A stretch of 64,000 bases of DNA from NCBI RefSeq assembly GCF_002022505.1, contig NZ_CP019781.1, positions 744,001 to 808,000 of the forward strand, read 5' to 3'. Both the position numbers and the translations under genes were made by a program. How positions within the stretch are numbered: the first letter of the stretch is position 1; each line of letters starts with the position of its first letter. Source of the DNA: Bartonella sp. WD16.2. GTDB lineage: Bacteria; Pseudomonadota; Alphaproteobacteria; Rhizobiales; Rhizobiaceae. This document shows positions 6,085 through 14,125 of the stretch, in pieces. Under the pieces are notes generated by a model. That model was not told the origin of the DNA, did no database searches, and saw only the letters and a program-made list of their open reading frames with translations.

Positions 6085-6408
6085 TTAATCTTCACGGTTT
6101 TGCCAATCATGCCAATAAGCGCACGCGCGGGTAATATCAGTGTTTTGCGTCCTTTTGGTGCCACCACACAATAACAGCAACACGGTTTTTCCTAATTGGG
6201 TATAATAAATTCGGTAACCAGGCCCGATATGAATTCGCAATTCATAAATGCCATCACGAAGTGGTCTAAAATCACCAAAATTTCCTTGCTCCAAACGGTT
6301 AAGGCGGCGAATAATTGCGGTTTTAGTTTGCACATCACGAAGTTTGTGTAACCAGTCGGTTATCAAATTTTTTCCATCAGCAGTAAGGTAGTGGCGTATC
6401 TTAAACAT
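6085..6408 (-). CDS. Toxin, HigB/RelE-like addiction module killer protein
   Basis: The product has 107 aa from the ATG at 6408 and matches the RelE/ParE-fold 'addiction module killer protein' family. Its core is LITDWLHKLRDVQTKTAIIRRL, then GDFRPLRDGIYELRIHIGPG, then YRIYYTQLGKTVLLLLCGGTK. Members of this family are about 95-110 aa and are expected to act on mRNA or translation. A longer frame starting at 6510 exists, but 6408 fits the family length and coincides with the predicted transcription start, implying a leaderless message. Confidence 0.8.
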   Translation of the reverse strand: MFKIRHYLTADGKNLITDWLHKLRDVQTKTAIIRRLNRLEQGNFGDFRPLRDGIYELRIHIGPGYRIYYTQLGKTVLLLLCGGTKRTQNTDITRACAYWHDWQNRED

Positions 6409-6414
6409 AAACAA

Positions 6415-6443
6415 ATAATCGTTTATAAACGAATATTTGTCAA
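6415..6443 (-). promoter_or_regulatory. Toxin-antitoxin promoter with palindromic operator
   Basis: On the minus strand TTGACA (6438-6443), a 17-bp spacer and GATTAT (6415-6420) lead to a start at about 6408, the toxin ATG. The spacer holds the perfect 12-bp palindrome CGTTTATAAACG (6420-6431), a likely binding site for the HTH antitoxin. Confidence 0.6.
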
Positions 6444-6626
6444 GGATTGATATAGTTTTCTTGAAAAGATTTTTGCCTTTATATGAAAGCTTTTTAAAAT
6501 ATGCATTCATAGAAGAAATTTATGAACATTATCAATAAGTTATCTAAATGAGATGAGAACAGCATTTATACACTGATAAAATCATATAAACTGTTTATTT
6601 TCAGTTATTTATTTTGTTTATCTGTA

Positions 6627-6655
6627 TTAACTAGTTTAATATATTATGATATAAT
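6627..6655 (+). promoter_or_regulatory. Possible promoter for ssb
   Basis: TTAACT (6627-6632), 17 bp and a perfect TATAAT (6650-6655) precede ssb by about 90 bp. The rest of the 6511-6743 gap is very AT-rich, with nothing else recognisable. Confidence 0.4.
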
Positions 6656-6743
6656 TTTGTAAAATATAGAAAAAATAGTTTTTCATATCCGTATTTTGTT
6701 TCATTAAGACACACATAATTTCCCTTAGATAAAGATATCCAAC

Positions 6744-7178
6744 ATGATCAACAAAGTAATTTTAGTAGGCAATCTTGGTGCCGATCCTGAGAGCAGGACA
6801 ATGGCATCTGGTGCAGAGGTAGTGAACTTTCGTATAGCCACGTCACAGAGCTATACAGATAAAACAACAGGTGAAAAGGTAGATAAAACAGAATGGCATT
6901 CTGTCGTTGTTTTTAATCCCCATCTTGCAAAGGTTGCACTGCAATATCTGAGTAAAGGTTCCAAGGTTTATGTTGAAGGTCAATTACAGACGCGTAAATG
7001 GCAAGATAAAAGCGGGCAAACACGCTACACAACAGAAATTGTCTTGCCGCAATATAGGGGTGAGTTGAAGATCCTTAATAGCATTCAAAAAGATGGTATT
7101 GATATGGCTTTGGAAGCGATGGAGCAAGAGGATAAGCGGTATTTAGAAACGACTTTGGATGATGATATCCCGTTTTAA
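6744..7178 (+). CDS. ssb: Single-stranded DNA-binding protein, phage-type
   Basis: The product has 144 aa with the OB fold at about 1-105 ([46 protein letters not shown]) and the acidic tail DDDIPF, which in SSB family proteins recruits replication and repair partners. The linker is short compared with chromosomal SSB, which points to a phage copy. It is the first gene of a rightward group and has its own promoter. The ribosome site is poor. Confidence 0.9.
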   Translation: MINKVILVGNLGADPESRTMASGAEVVNFRIATSQSYTDKTTGEKVDKTEWHSVVVFNPHLAKVALQYLSKGSKVYVEGQLQTRKWQDKSGQTRYTTEIVLPQYRGELKILNSIQKDGIDMALEAMEQEDKRYLETTLDDDIPF

Positions 7179-7193
7179 TTAGGAGGTTTACTT

Positions 7194-7508
7194 ATGAAGA
7201 AATGGAGAAACCCTAGAACGACTACACATCATGTTGTTACAGAACAAGAAATGGATTCATTGAGAGATTGCGCAATGTATATACAGCATTTTGATATGTC
7301 CATAGGTATTTTGTTAGGGACGTTCATAACTTTAGTTTTGGGGACAATATGGGATAAGAGCCATTTGGGGGAGAAAATAATAGTTTTTTTTGTAATAAGT
7401 TCTTTCCTTATGTGGCTCTTTTATTTGAAGCGGAAGACGCAGTCCAAGATAGAGAAAGTTTGGGAATACATTAAAAAGGCATCTGGGGGCGTGAATGAAG
7501 AAACGTAA
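7194..7508 (+). CDS. Small two-pass membrane protein
   Basis: The product has 104 aa. Two hydrophobic stretches (about 36-52 and 62-78) predict two inner-membrane segments, with a basic C-terminal tail. AGGAGG lies seven bases before the ATG. It follows ssb and overlaps the next gene by 14 bp, so the three are probably co-transcribed. Two-helix membrane proteins in phages can be holins or superinfection-exclusion proteins, but nothing here decides between these. Confidence 0.6.
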   Translation: MKKWRNPRTTTHHVVTEQEMDSLRDCAMYIQHFDMSIGILLGTFITLVLGTIWDKSHLGEKIIVFFVISSFLMWLFYLKRKTQSKIEKVWEYIKKASGGVNEET

Positions 7509-8040
7509 GAAACGGGGAAGACCTAGAATAACGGGTCAAAAAAGAGAACCCAATGGACGTATTTCACGTGCAAAGACGCCTCGTAAGCCTACTGATCAAT
7601 TAACTCTTGAAATGCGTGCCAAGCATTATGGGATAAGTATTCAAGATGCGAAAAACCCGCTTATGGGCACTTATGTAGGGCGATTATATTTATTGGAAAA
7701 AAAGATTAATCAAGATCAGTACGATGCATCACAGCAGTATATTCAGGTGCGAAATGATTATTGTTGTGCGAAAGGTTTTCCAGGGGCAGTCCATGACGAC
7801 GTAACTTCTAATCACGATCAAGATAGTCTTGAAAAGTGGGTTAAAATAACAACTGATCGTTATGAAGCTGTGCGAGACGTTATTAGAGAAACACAAGGTT
7901 TATATCGTCAGTATAACCTTTATGCCGCGTTGCAGTATATCGTTATAGAAGACCAACAACTAAAACATCTTGTCAGTTCTCTATACATTGCTCTGAATGC
8001 TCTTCATAAGTTTTTTTCGCAAGAATGTAAAAACCATTGA
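7495..8040 (+). CDS. Phage-related protein with basic N-terminus
   Basis: The product has 181 aa. The N-terminus is strongly basic (KKRKKRGRPRITGQKREPNG), with an AT-hook-like GRPR core, so nucleic-acid binding is plausible. The remainder is helical. Similar proteins sit before the terminase genes in rhizobial prophages as I recall them, which could suggest a late regulator. This is inference from position and composition. Confidence 0.6.
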   Translation: MKKRKKRGRPRITGQKREPNGRISRAKTPRKPTDQLTLEMRAKHYGISIQDAKNPLMGTYVGRLYLLEKKINQDQYDASQQYIQVRNDYCCAKGFPGAVHDDVTSNHDQDSLEKWVKITTDRYEAVRDVIRETQGLYRQYNLYAALQYIVIEDQQLKHLVSSLYIALNALHKFFSQECKNH

Positions 8041-8093
8041 ATAATAGGTTTTAGAATGTTATATTTTTATATAATACCTTTAAGGAAGATTCT

Positions 8094-8351
8094 ATGCACA
8101 CAACGAAATTGCGTAAAGTTGGAGGGTCAGTTATGCTCTCTATACCGCCTGCGTTACTTGATGTTTTACACCTCGTTGAAAATACTGAGGTTGGTTTGAC
8201 TATTGATAATGGGTGTTTAATTGTAGAGCCTCAGGTATTTCCTAGTTATACTCTTGACGAATTGTTAGCTCAATGTGATCCTTTGGCTGACCTCTATGAT
8301 GAGGAAACGAAATGGCTTGATGCTGAACCTGTTGGTAGAGAGCTCTTATAA
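8094..8351 (+). CDS. MazE/ChpI-type antitoxin (AbrB fold)
   Basis: The product has 85 aa. An AbrB/SpoVT swapped-hairpin domain covers about 1-48 (LRKVGGSVMLSIPPALLDVL, then GLTIDNGCLIVEP), followed by an acidic toxin-binding tail. It is paired with the MazF-like gene by a one-base stop/start overlap (TAATG). AAGGAAG precedes the ATG, and a TATAAT at 8070-8075 may be its -10 box. Confidence 0.85.
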   Translation: MHTTKLRKVGGSVMLSIPPALLDVLHLVENTEVGLTIDNGCLIVEPQVFPSYTLDELLAQCDPLADLYDEETKWLDAEPVGRELL

Positions 8352-8683
8352 TGAATCGGGGAGAAATTTGGTTAGTATCGCTTGACCCAAGTTCAGGATA
8401 TGAGCAAAAAGGAACGCGTCCGGTGCTTATTGTATCACCAGAGGCGTTTAATCGTGTGACTAAAACACCAATTGTCTTACCCATTACAAGTGGAGGAAGT
8501 TTTGCTAGAATAGCGGGTTTTGTTGTTTCGTTGATGGGAGTTGGATTGCATACAACAGGTGTGATACGCTGTGATCAACCACGTGCTCTCGATATAGGAG
8601 CGCGCAAAGGAAAAAAACTAGAAACGGTTCCTGTCATGATTATGAACGAAGTATTAGCTAAGTTATCAACATTCCTTACGTAA
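8351..8683 (+). CDS. MazF/PemK-type endoribonuclease toxin
   Basis: The product has 110 aa, a normal family length. The conserved first motif MNRGEIWLVSLDPSSGYEQKGTRP carries the loop of MazF/PemK mRNA interferases, with VLIVSPEAFN and VLPITS following, then the GVIRCDQPRAL strand. The family cleaves single-stranded mRNA at short motifs. It is translationally coupled to its antitoxin and meets the convergent lipoprotein gene with no gap. Confidence 0.85.
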   Translation: MNRGEIWLVSLDPSSGYEQKGTRPVLIVSPEAFNRVTKTPIVLPITSGGSFARIAGFVVSLMGVGLHTTGVIRCDQPRALDIGARKGKKLETVPVMIMNEVLAKLSTFLT

Positions 8684-8977
8684 TTAATTATATTGATTAC
8701 AGTTAAGATTCTCATATTTATCATAACCATAATATTGTTTACGTTGCTGTTTTAATGTTTGACATAAGTCACGCCGATTAATATTAAACTGCTCAAGTAC
8801 TTCATCCGGAAGATCATCCAAATTTTGCGGGCCAACATCGAACATGTCAAGAGCATCAGCTAGATTGTTTGGAATACGATTCTTGTCTGCATTTACTTCT
8901 CGTTCACAACTAGTAAGAGCAAGTCCACTAATAAATATACCCAATAAGGCAGCTCTTTTAATAGATAAGAAGCACAT
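8684..8977 (-). CDS. Small putative lipoprotein
   Basis: The product has 97 aa from the second of two tandem ATGs; AGGAGGGG is better spaced to this one. The signal peptide ends in LALTSC, a lipobox, so the mature protein would be lipid-anchored at Cys about 24. The mature part is acidic and helical (NLADALDMFDVGPQNLDDLPDEVLEQF). The family is not recognised. It is transcribed against the late genes and is probably expressed in the lysogen. Confidence 0.6.
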   Translation of the reverse strand: MCFLSIKRAALLGIFISGLALTSCEREVNADKNRIPNNLADALDMFDVGPQNLDDLPDEVLEQFNINRRDLCQTLKQQRKQYYGYDKYENLNCNQYN

Positions 8978-9112
8978 CATCCCCTCCTAATTTTAAAGTT
9001 ACGAGCTCATATAGTTGATTCGATGAGGTAATACAATCGTGAGCATTTATATTTTGGAGTTACCATATTTAGGTAGAATGAGATAAAAAAATACTAGATT
9101 ATGATTTTTTAG

Positions 9113-9141
9113 TTGACAGAGGGATAGAAATGGTATTTAAT
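9113..9141 (+). promoter_or_regulatory. Putative promoter in the pre-terminase gap
   Basis: TTGACA (9113-9118), 17 bp and TTTAAT (9136-9141) form a plausible sigma70 promoter in the 371-bp gap before the late genes. Transcription from near 9148 would meet a terminator at 9220-9241. Confidence 0.45.
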
Positions 9142-9147
9142 GACATT

Positions 9148-9241
9148 ATGGTGCTAGTTTTATTGCGTCCAAAATTAGATTTGTAATACAATTTTTATTT
9201 CTTGCTATACTGCTAAAAGCCCTGCGAAAGCGGGGTTTTTT
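9148..9241 (+). ncRNA. Candidate short RNA between promoter and terminator
   Basis: The predicted transcript of about 94 nt runs from the promoter at 9113-9141 to an intrinsic terminator. It contains no reading frame with a ribosome site. It could be a small RNA, or the leader of an antiterminated late operon. The evidence is only the promoter and terminator pair. Confidence 0.3.
9220..9241 (+). terminator. Intrinsic terminator in the pre-terminase gap
   Basis: CCCTGC/GCGGGG with a GAAA tetraloop is followed by TTTTTT. The stem contains one G-U pair. Confidence 0.75.
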
Positions 9242-9287
9242 GTTAGGATAATCCAGTTTATTCATTTTTATTTATTGACGATTAATT

Positions 9288-9324
9288 GACCTCCTCTTGT
9301 CCTCCCGAGAGTGAGGTCTTTTTT
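9288..9324 (+). terminator. Second terminator just before the late operon
   Basis: GACCTC (9288-9293) pairs with GAGGTC (9313-9318), extended by CTCT/AGAG, and is followed by TTTTTT. It lies 28 bp before the terminase small-subunit gene, so late transcription must start after it or be antiterminated through it. Confidence 0.65.
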
Positions 9325-9351
9325 GTTTAGATCACTTTAAAGGAATCCCCG

Positions 9352-9672
9352 ATGGCATCTGGATCAGATAAGTCTGTGAAAGGGACACCGCCTAATGCAG
9401 GAGCAGAGCGTGTGAAAGGTGTTCCCAATAAGACAACGCGTATACTTAAAGAGGCTGTGATTAAGGCAGCAGAGCAGGCTGGCAACAAATATGGCAATGA
9501 AGGGTTGATCTCTTATCTTGAACGCCAGGCTGTAAAGTGCCCAGCGGCTTATTTAGCCTTGTTGGGCAAGATCTTACCTTTGCAGGTTACCGGTGAAAAT
9601 GATGAAGCCATCAAGATGATTACACGTGTTGAGATTGTAGCGCCTGTTGTAAAGGACAAAAAAGCTGTTTAG
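9352..9672 (+). CDS. Terminase small subunit-like protein
   Basis: The product has 106 aa and starts the late operon directly before the large terminase. A basic, Gly/Pro-rich N-terminus with GVPNKTTRILKEAVIKAAEQAG precedes a helical core. Such proteins recognise phage DNA and load the packaging motor. The assignment relies on position plus the NKTTR...ALxxA pattern common in rhizobial phage small terminases. It ends 11 bp before the large-subunit ATG. Confidence 0.65.
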   Translation: MASGSDKSVKGTPPNAGAERVKGVPNKTTRILKEAVIKAAEQAGNKYGNEGLISYLERQAVKCPAAYLALLGKILPLQVTGENDEAIKMITRVEIVAPVVKDKKAV

Positions 9673-9683
9673 GGGTGATTGAG

Positions 9684-11009
9684 ATGGCTACAGCTCAAGT
9701 TGTGATCATCGAGAAATTAATCCCGTTGTTTCAAGGAGCTGCTGATGTACGTGCCGCTTGGGGAGGACGAGGATCAGGAAAGACAAGGTCTTTTGCCTTA
9801 ATGGCAGCCTTAAAGGGCTATGAATATGGTATGGGTGGGATATCAGGGATTATCCTTTGTGCCCGCCAGTTTCAAAATTCACTTGCTGAGAGTTCATTGC
9901 AAGAGATTAAACGAGCGATTGAGACTTATGATTTTTTGAAAGATTATTACTGTGTTGGAGAGTCGTCAATCAAATCGAAAGATGGACGTATATCTTTTCA
10001 GTTTTCAGGGCTAGATCGCAATATTGCGAGCATTAAGTCGATGGGGCGTATTTTGCTTTGTTGGGTTGATGAAGCTGAACCTGTGACGGAAACGGCTTGG
10101 CAAACACTAATACCGACATTGCGGGAAGAAGGAGAGGGCTGGCGTGCAGAGCTTTGGGTGACGTGGAATCCGTTGCGTGAAAATGCACCTGTTGAAAGAC
10201 GCTTTCGTTTTACAAAGGACGAAAACATTAAAGGAGTAGAAGTTAACTGGTCTGATAATCCTTTGTTTCCCCAAAAGCTGCAAAGAGTACGCCTTGATGA
10301 TCTTCAAAACCGCCCTGAGAGTTATAAGCATATTTGGGAGGGTGATTATCTTAAAGCTGTGCAAGGGGCTTATTTCCAAAAGGAGATGTTAGCTGCAGAG
10401 CAAGAGGGGCGAATAGGGCATGTTGCACGTGATCCTTTAATGCCCATTCGTGCTTTTTGGGATATTGGGGGCACTGGAGCTAAAGCTGACGCAACGGCTA
10501 TATGGATTGCACAGTTTGTGGGAAGAGAGATCAGGGTGCTTGATTATTATGAAGCACAAGGTCAACCCTTATCGGAGCATATAGGATGGTTGCGTCATAA
10601 TGGTTATGACAAGGCAGTGATGGTGCTTCCTCATGATGGGGCGACAAGAGACCGTGTTTACAATGTAAGCTTTGAGAGTGCTTTAAATGAGGCTGGTTTT
10701 GACACACAGGTTGTACCCAATCAAGGAGCAGGAGCTGTCAAAATGCGCATTGAAGCGGTGCGTCGTATTTTGCCTTGTGTTTGGTTTCATGAAGAAACAA
10801 CGGTTGCGGGTCGTAAGGCGTTAAATTGGTATCACGAAAAATGGGATGAAAAGCGCGCCATTGGTTTGGGTGCTGAACATGACTGGGCAAGTCATGGAGC
10901 TGATGCCTTTGGTTTGATGTGTACTGTTTATGAAGCACCACGTACTCCATCAAAACCAGAGCGTTATAGCGCGACAGAAAGAGAAACGGCATCATGGATG
11001 GCATTTTAG
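9684..11009 (+). CDS. Terminase large subunit
   Basis: The product has 441 aa. The ATPase domain carries the Walker A GGRGSGKT (27-34), Walker B with the catalytic acid ILLCWVDEAE (about 122-131) and the coupling motif VTWNP. The C-terminal RNase H-like nuclease has acidic residues in AFWDIGGTGAKADATAIWIA and in HGADAFGLM. It pumps DNA into the prohead and cuts the concatemer. ATG 9684 is chosen because AGGGGTGA precedes it; a GTG at 9675 is in frame. It overlaps the portal gene by 16 bp. Confidence 0.92.
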   Translation: MATAQVVIIEKLIPLFQGAADVRAAWGGRGSGKTRSFALMAALKGYEYGMGGISGIILCARQFQNSLAESSLQEIKRAIETYDFLKDYYCVGESSIKSKDGRISFQFSGLDRNIASIKSMGRILLCWVDEAEPVTETAWQTLIPTLREEGEGWRAELWVTWNPLRENAPVERRFRFTKDENIKGVEVNWSDNPLFPQKLQRVRLDDLQNRPESYKHIWEGDYLKAVQGAYFQKEMLAAEQEGRIGHVARDPLMPIRAFWDIGGTGAKADATAIWIAQFVGREIRVLDYYEAQGQPLSEHIGWLRHNGYDKAVMVLPHDGATRDRVYNVSFESALNEAGFDTQVVPNQGAGAVKMRIEAVRRILPCVWFHEETTVAGRKALNWYHEKWDEKRAIGLGAEHDWASHGADAFGLMCTVYEAPRTPSKPERYSATERETASWMAF

Positions 11010-13036
11010 AAAACGACCTTAAAAAGACGACAAGTCTTGATGATGATGCGCTTTATAGACGTCTTAAGTCTTGGTATGCAGAAGATATAGAGCATGCCAA
11101 TGAATGGCGAGAGCAAGCGCGTGAAGACTTTGACTTTTATAATGGACGTCAGTGGGCAGAAGAAGATTTAGCTGTTTTAAAAGCACAGCGGCGCCCCGTG
11201 ATGACGTTTAACCGTATTGCTCCTTTGGTCAATGCCATTGTTGGAGCAGAGCGTAACAATAAACGGGAAGTGCAGTTTCAACCAAGACAAGTTGGTGCAG
11301 CGATATCCAATGAATTGCTCACCGGAGCAGCAGAGTGGTTTCGTGATGAAGCTGAAGCTGAATATGCCGATTCCGATGCCTTTCAAGATATGGTCATTTG
11401 CGGTATGGGGTGGACAGATACACGGCTTGATTATGAGGAAAACCCTGAAGGTAAACCCACAGTAAGACGTTTAGATCCACTCAAAATGGTGTGGGATGTT
11501 AATGCTGTAAGGCCTAATCTGGTTGATGCACAGCGCATGTGGTATGTTGATCGCAAGCCCATCGAGGATGCAAAAAGCTTGTTTCCCAATGTGGCCAGTG
11601 AAGATCTGAATGCTGATTGGGCTATCGATAACACAACCGATCTTGAAGATTATCATGTTTCCCTTGATGCTTATGGTGATGACAATAATGGGATAGATGC
11701 CATTTCAAGGAAACGTTATGTCACGCTTGTTGAGTGTCGTTGGTTTGAACATGAGACCTATTACAAAGCGCCTGATCTTCAAACGGGGCAGATGCGTGAT
11801 TATAGTGCCCAAGAGTTTGAACAGCTGCAAATGCTTATGCCGCAAATCCAAGGAGCGAGCTTTCATAAAAAGGTGGTTAAGCGTGTTTTTTTAGGGCGTC
11901 GTCTTTTAGGCAAACCTGATAGACCATTAGCACCTGATGGGCAACTTGGATGGGAATGCATTACAGGCACGTTGGATAAGCTTAAAAACCAGTTTTACGG
12001 CATTGTCAGGCCGGCGAAAGACCCACAAAAATGGTCGAATAAATATTTTAGTCAGGTGATGTATATCCTCAATAGCCAAGCCAAAGGCGGGATTATGGCT
12101 GAACGAGATGCTTTTGATGATGATCGCCAGGCCGTGGAGAGTTGGGCAAAGGCTGATACGATCACATGGCTTAAAAATGGTGCTTTAACTCGTGGAATGA
12201 TACAGTCCAAACCACGTGCAGAATTTCCCAATGGTTTTTTTCAATTGTTCAATGAGTCCCGCGAGGCGCTTACACATGTGACAGGTTTATCTGCTGAGTT
12301 TATAGGAACAAGGGAGGTTAATCAGGCGAATGTGTTGGAGAATACACGCCGCCAGTCAACACTCAATTTGCTTGCAGGTTTATTTGATAATTTAAAGCTG
12401 TATCGGTGCAGGCAAGGAAAGATCATTCTTTATCTGATTCAAAACTATCTTTCCGATGGTCGTTTGGTGCGCATTTCTGGACCAGAGAAGGCTGAGTATG
12501 TACCCTTAACGCGTGAGGCTGTCACCACCCTTGAGTATGACATTATTGTTGATGATTCACCAACCAGTCCGAATGAGAAAGAAAAAACCTTTGCAGCTGT
12601 TACTCAGATGTTGCCGTTGCTCGGAAATTTCTTAACGCCTGATATGATTCCCGATCTTTTGAAGCTCTCGCCATTGCCGGCAACTCTTGTGGCCAGTTTG
12701 ACGGCTAAAGCCCAGCAAGCGCAAATGCAACAGCAACAACAGCAGATGATGATGCAAAACCAAGGGCCGCAATTAAGCCCCGAGCAACAAGCAAAAGTTG
12801 CAGCCATTCAACAAGAAACTCAGGCGAAAGGCGTGCTCAATCAACTGGATGCCCAAAGCAAACAGGCAGCACTGCAGCAAAAGAATATTGAGCTTTTCTT
12901 AAAGCAAGAACAAGCGCGTATGCAGCTTGAAATGCAAAGAGCAAGAAATGCGATAACTGAGCGAGAATTACAAATCAGAGCATTACAAATAGAGCTTGAA
13001 GGTTATCGAGCAGCAACCATCAGAGGCAAAACTTAA
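10994..13036 (+). CDS. Portal protein, P22/podovirus-like
   Basis: The product has 680 aa, the size of P22-like portals. It begins with an acidic helical region (WYAEDIEHANEWREQAREDF) and the typical DFYNGRQWAEEDLAVLKAQR. It ends in a long Gln-rich coiled coil from about residue 575 (AQMQQQQQQMMM onward), fitting the barrel or crown extension of podovirus portals. Twelve copies form the DNA channel at one capsid vertex and dock terminase. Order terminase-portal-scaffold-capsid supports it. Confidence 0.88.
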   Translation: MDGILENDLKKTTSLDDDALYRRLKSWYAEDIEHANEWREQAREDFDFYNGRQWAEEDLAVLKAQRRPVMTFNRIAPLVNAIVGAERNNKREVQFQPRQVGAAISNELLTGAAEWFRDEAEAEYADSDAFQDMVICGMGWTDTRLDYEENPEGKPTVRRLDPLKMVWDVNAVRPNLVDAQRMWYVDRKPIEDAKSLFPNVASEDLNADWAIDNTTDLEDYHVSLDAYGDDNNGIDAISRKRYVTLVECRWFEHETYYKAPDLQTGQMRDYSAQEFEQLQMLMPQIQGASFHKKVVKRVFLGRRLLGKPDRPLAPDGQLGWECITGTLDKLKNQFYGIVRPAKDPQKWSNKYFSQVMYILNSQAKGGIMAERDAFDDDRQAVESWAKADTITWLKNGALTRGMIQSKPRAEFPNGFFQLFNESREALTHVTGLSAEFIGTREVNQANVLENTRRQSTLNLLAGLFDNLKLYRCRQGKIILYLIQNYLSDGRLVRISGPEKAEYVPLTREAVTTLEYDIIVDDSPTSPNEKEKTFAAVTQMLPLLGNFLTPDMIPDLLKLSPLPATLVASLTAKAQQAQMQQQQQQMMMQNQGPQLSPEQQAKVAAIQQETQAKGVLNQLDAQSKQAALQQKNIELFLKQEQARMQLEMQRARNAITERELQIRALQIELEGYRAATIRGKT

Positions 13037-13060
13037 ACTTAAACGAAAAGGAACGAGACA

Positions 13061-14020
13061 ATGGAAGAAAAATTAACCCCTGAAGAACAAGCCCTTTATG
13101 ATGAACAATTTGCAAGCAATGATCCTGTTGAGAGCATAGAAGCTAAGGAAACTGAGCAGGATGTTGAAACAGATGGAGCAAATGACACAGGTGGGCTAGA
13201 TGAGGCATCTGAGCAGCCAGGAGAAGAGGTTTCTCAAGAGCCGTTAAATGATGATGGTGGCGAGAAGGAGTCTGAGCAACCTCGTTACGCTGTTGTAGAG
13301 CAAGAGCGCCAAGCGCGTCAAAAAGCGGAGCAAGATGCTGCTGAGGCCCGTGAGCTTGCGCTAGAGATGGCACAAAAATATGCCGCCATGCAGCAAGAAA
13401 TTACGCGCCGTTATGATGAAAATGTTCCTTCTTTGGAAAAGGATCGCAAGGCGTATATGGTATGGATTGGTCAGAAGGTGCAAGAACAGCAAAGGTTGTT
13501 TCATGAGTTTTCATCGATAAGAGAGCAACAAGAGCGCGTCAATCAAGAGTACTATGAGCGTCAGCAATTAGGGGATTATTTTGAAGCAGCCAAGGCACAG
13601 GTTCAAGATAAATACCCTGACTTAGATAGCATGATGGATTATCTTTATGAGTTTGCAGACAATGATTTGAAAGAAAATGCCAGTATATTTCCGCAACTTA
13701 ATGACCCTGCGGTAAGACAAGAACAACTTGGCACTCAATTGCGTGATATATGTAAGCAGTGTCAAAGGGCAGGTATTAACCCTGTGGAGTTTCTTGTGCA
13801 AAAAGCAAAGAAGTCTGGATACTCTGGTCCACAGATGAGAGATGATGTGAGTGCTCTTCAAGAACGCACAACAGCAGCACGTACATTGACAGCCCGTGGG
13901 GGGCAAGCTCCAACAGGGGGTGTTGATGTAAAAACGCTTTCTTCCATGCCGGAAGCTGAATTTGCAGCATGGGTTGAGAAAAATCCTGGGAAATTTGAAC
14001 AAATTATGAGCGGGATGTGA
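13061..14020 (+). CDS. Capsid scaffolding protein
   Basis: The product has 319 aa, with a very acidic disordered N-terminal third (EAKETEQDVETDGANDTGGL and so on), then a long Gln/Glu/Arg coiled coil (about 80-200), then a C-terminal region ending AAWVEKNPGKFEQIMSGM. This composition and its place between portal and capsid are typical of scaffolding proteins, which template the prohead and then leave. No protease motif is visible. Confidence 0.75.
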   Translation: MEEKLTPEEQALYDEQFASNDPVESIEAKETEQDVETDGANDTGGLDEASEQPGEEVSQEPLNDDGGEKESEQPRYAVVEQERQARQKAEQDAAEARELALEMAQKYAAMQQEITRRYDENVPSLEKDRKAYMVWIGQKVQEQQRLFHEFSSIREQQERVNQEYYERQQLGDYFEAAKAQVQDKYPDLDSMMDYLYEFADNDLKENASIFPQLNDPAVRQEQLGTQLRDICKQCQRAGINPVEFLVQKAKKSGYSGPQMRDDVSALQERTTAARTLTARGGQAPTGGVDVKTLSSMPEAEFAAWVEKNPGKFEQIMSGM

Positions 14021-14046
14021 AAGACATGCATCTTAGCTCATCAGAG

Positions 14047-14096
14047 ATAACCAAGTGATGTTGCTTGGTTATGCTGCACAAGTGCGGCAATTTTTT
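14047..14096 (+). terminator. Hairpin pair before the capsid gene, attenuator-like
   Basis: ATAACCAAG (14047-14055) pairs perfectly with CTTGGTTAT (14064-14072). It is followed at once by GCTGCAC/GTGCGGC (14073-14088) and AATTTTTT. The second stem has a very small nominal loop. The element may attenuate read-through or protect the 5' end of the capsid message. Confidence 0.5.
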
Positions 14097-14125
14097 AACC
14101 AAGATGAAGAAAGGCATTTTAAAAA

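Noticed and set aside
6409..6510. N-terminal extension of the HigB-like toxin
   Set aside because: The 34 extra codons have no ribosome site, exceed the family length, and lie upstream of the predicted transcription start.
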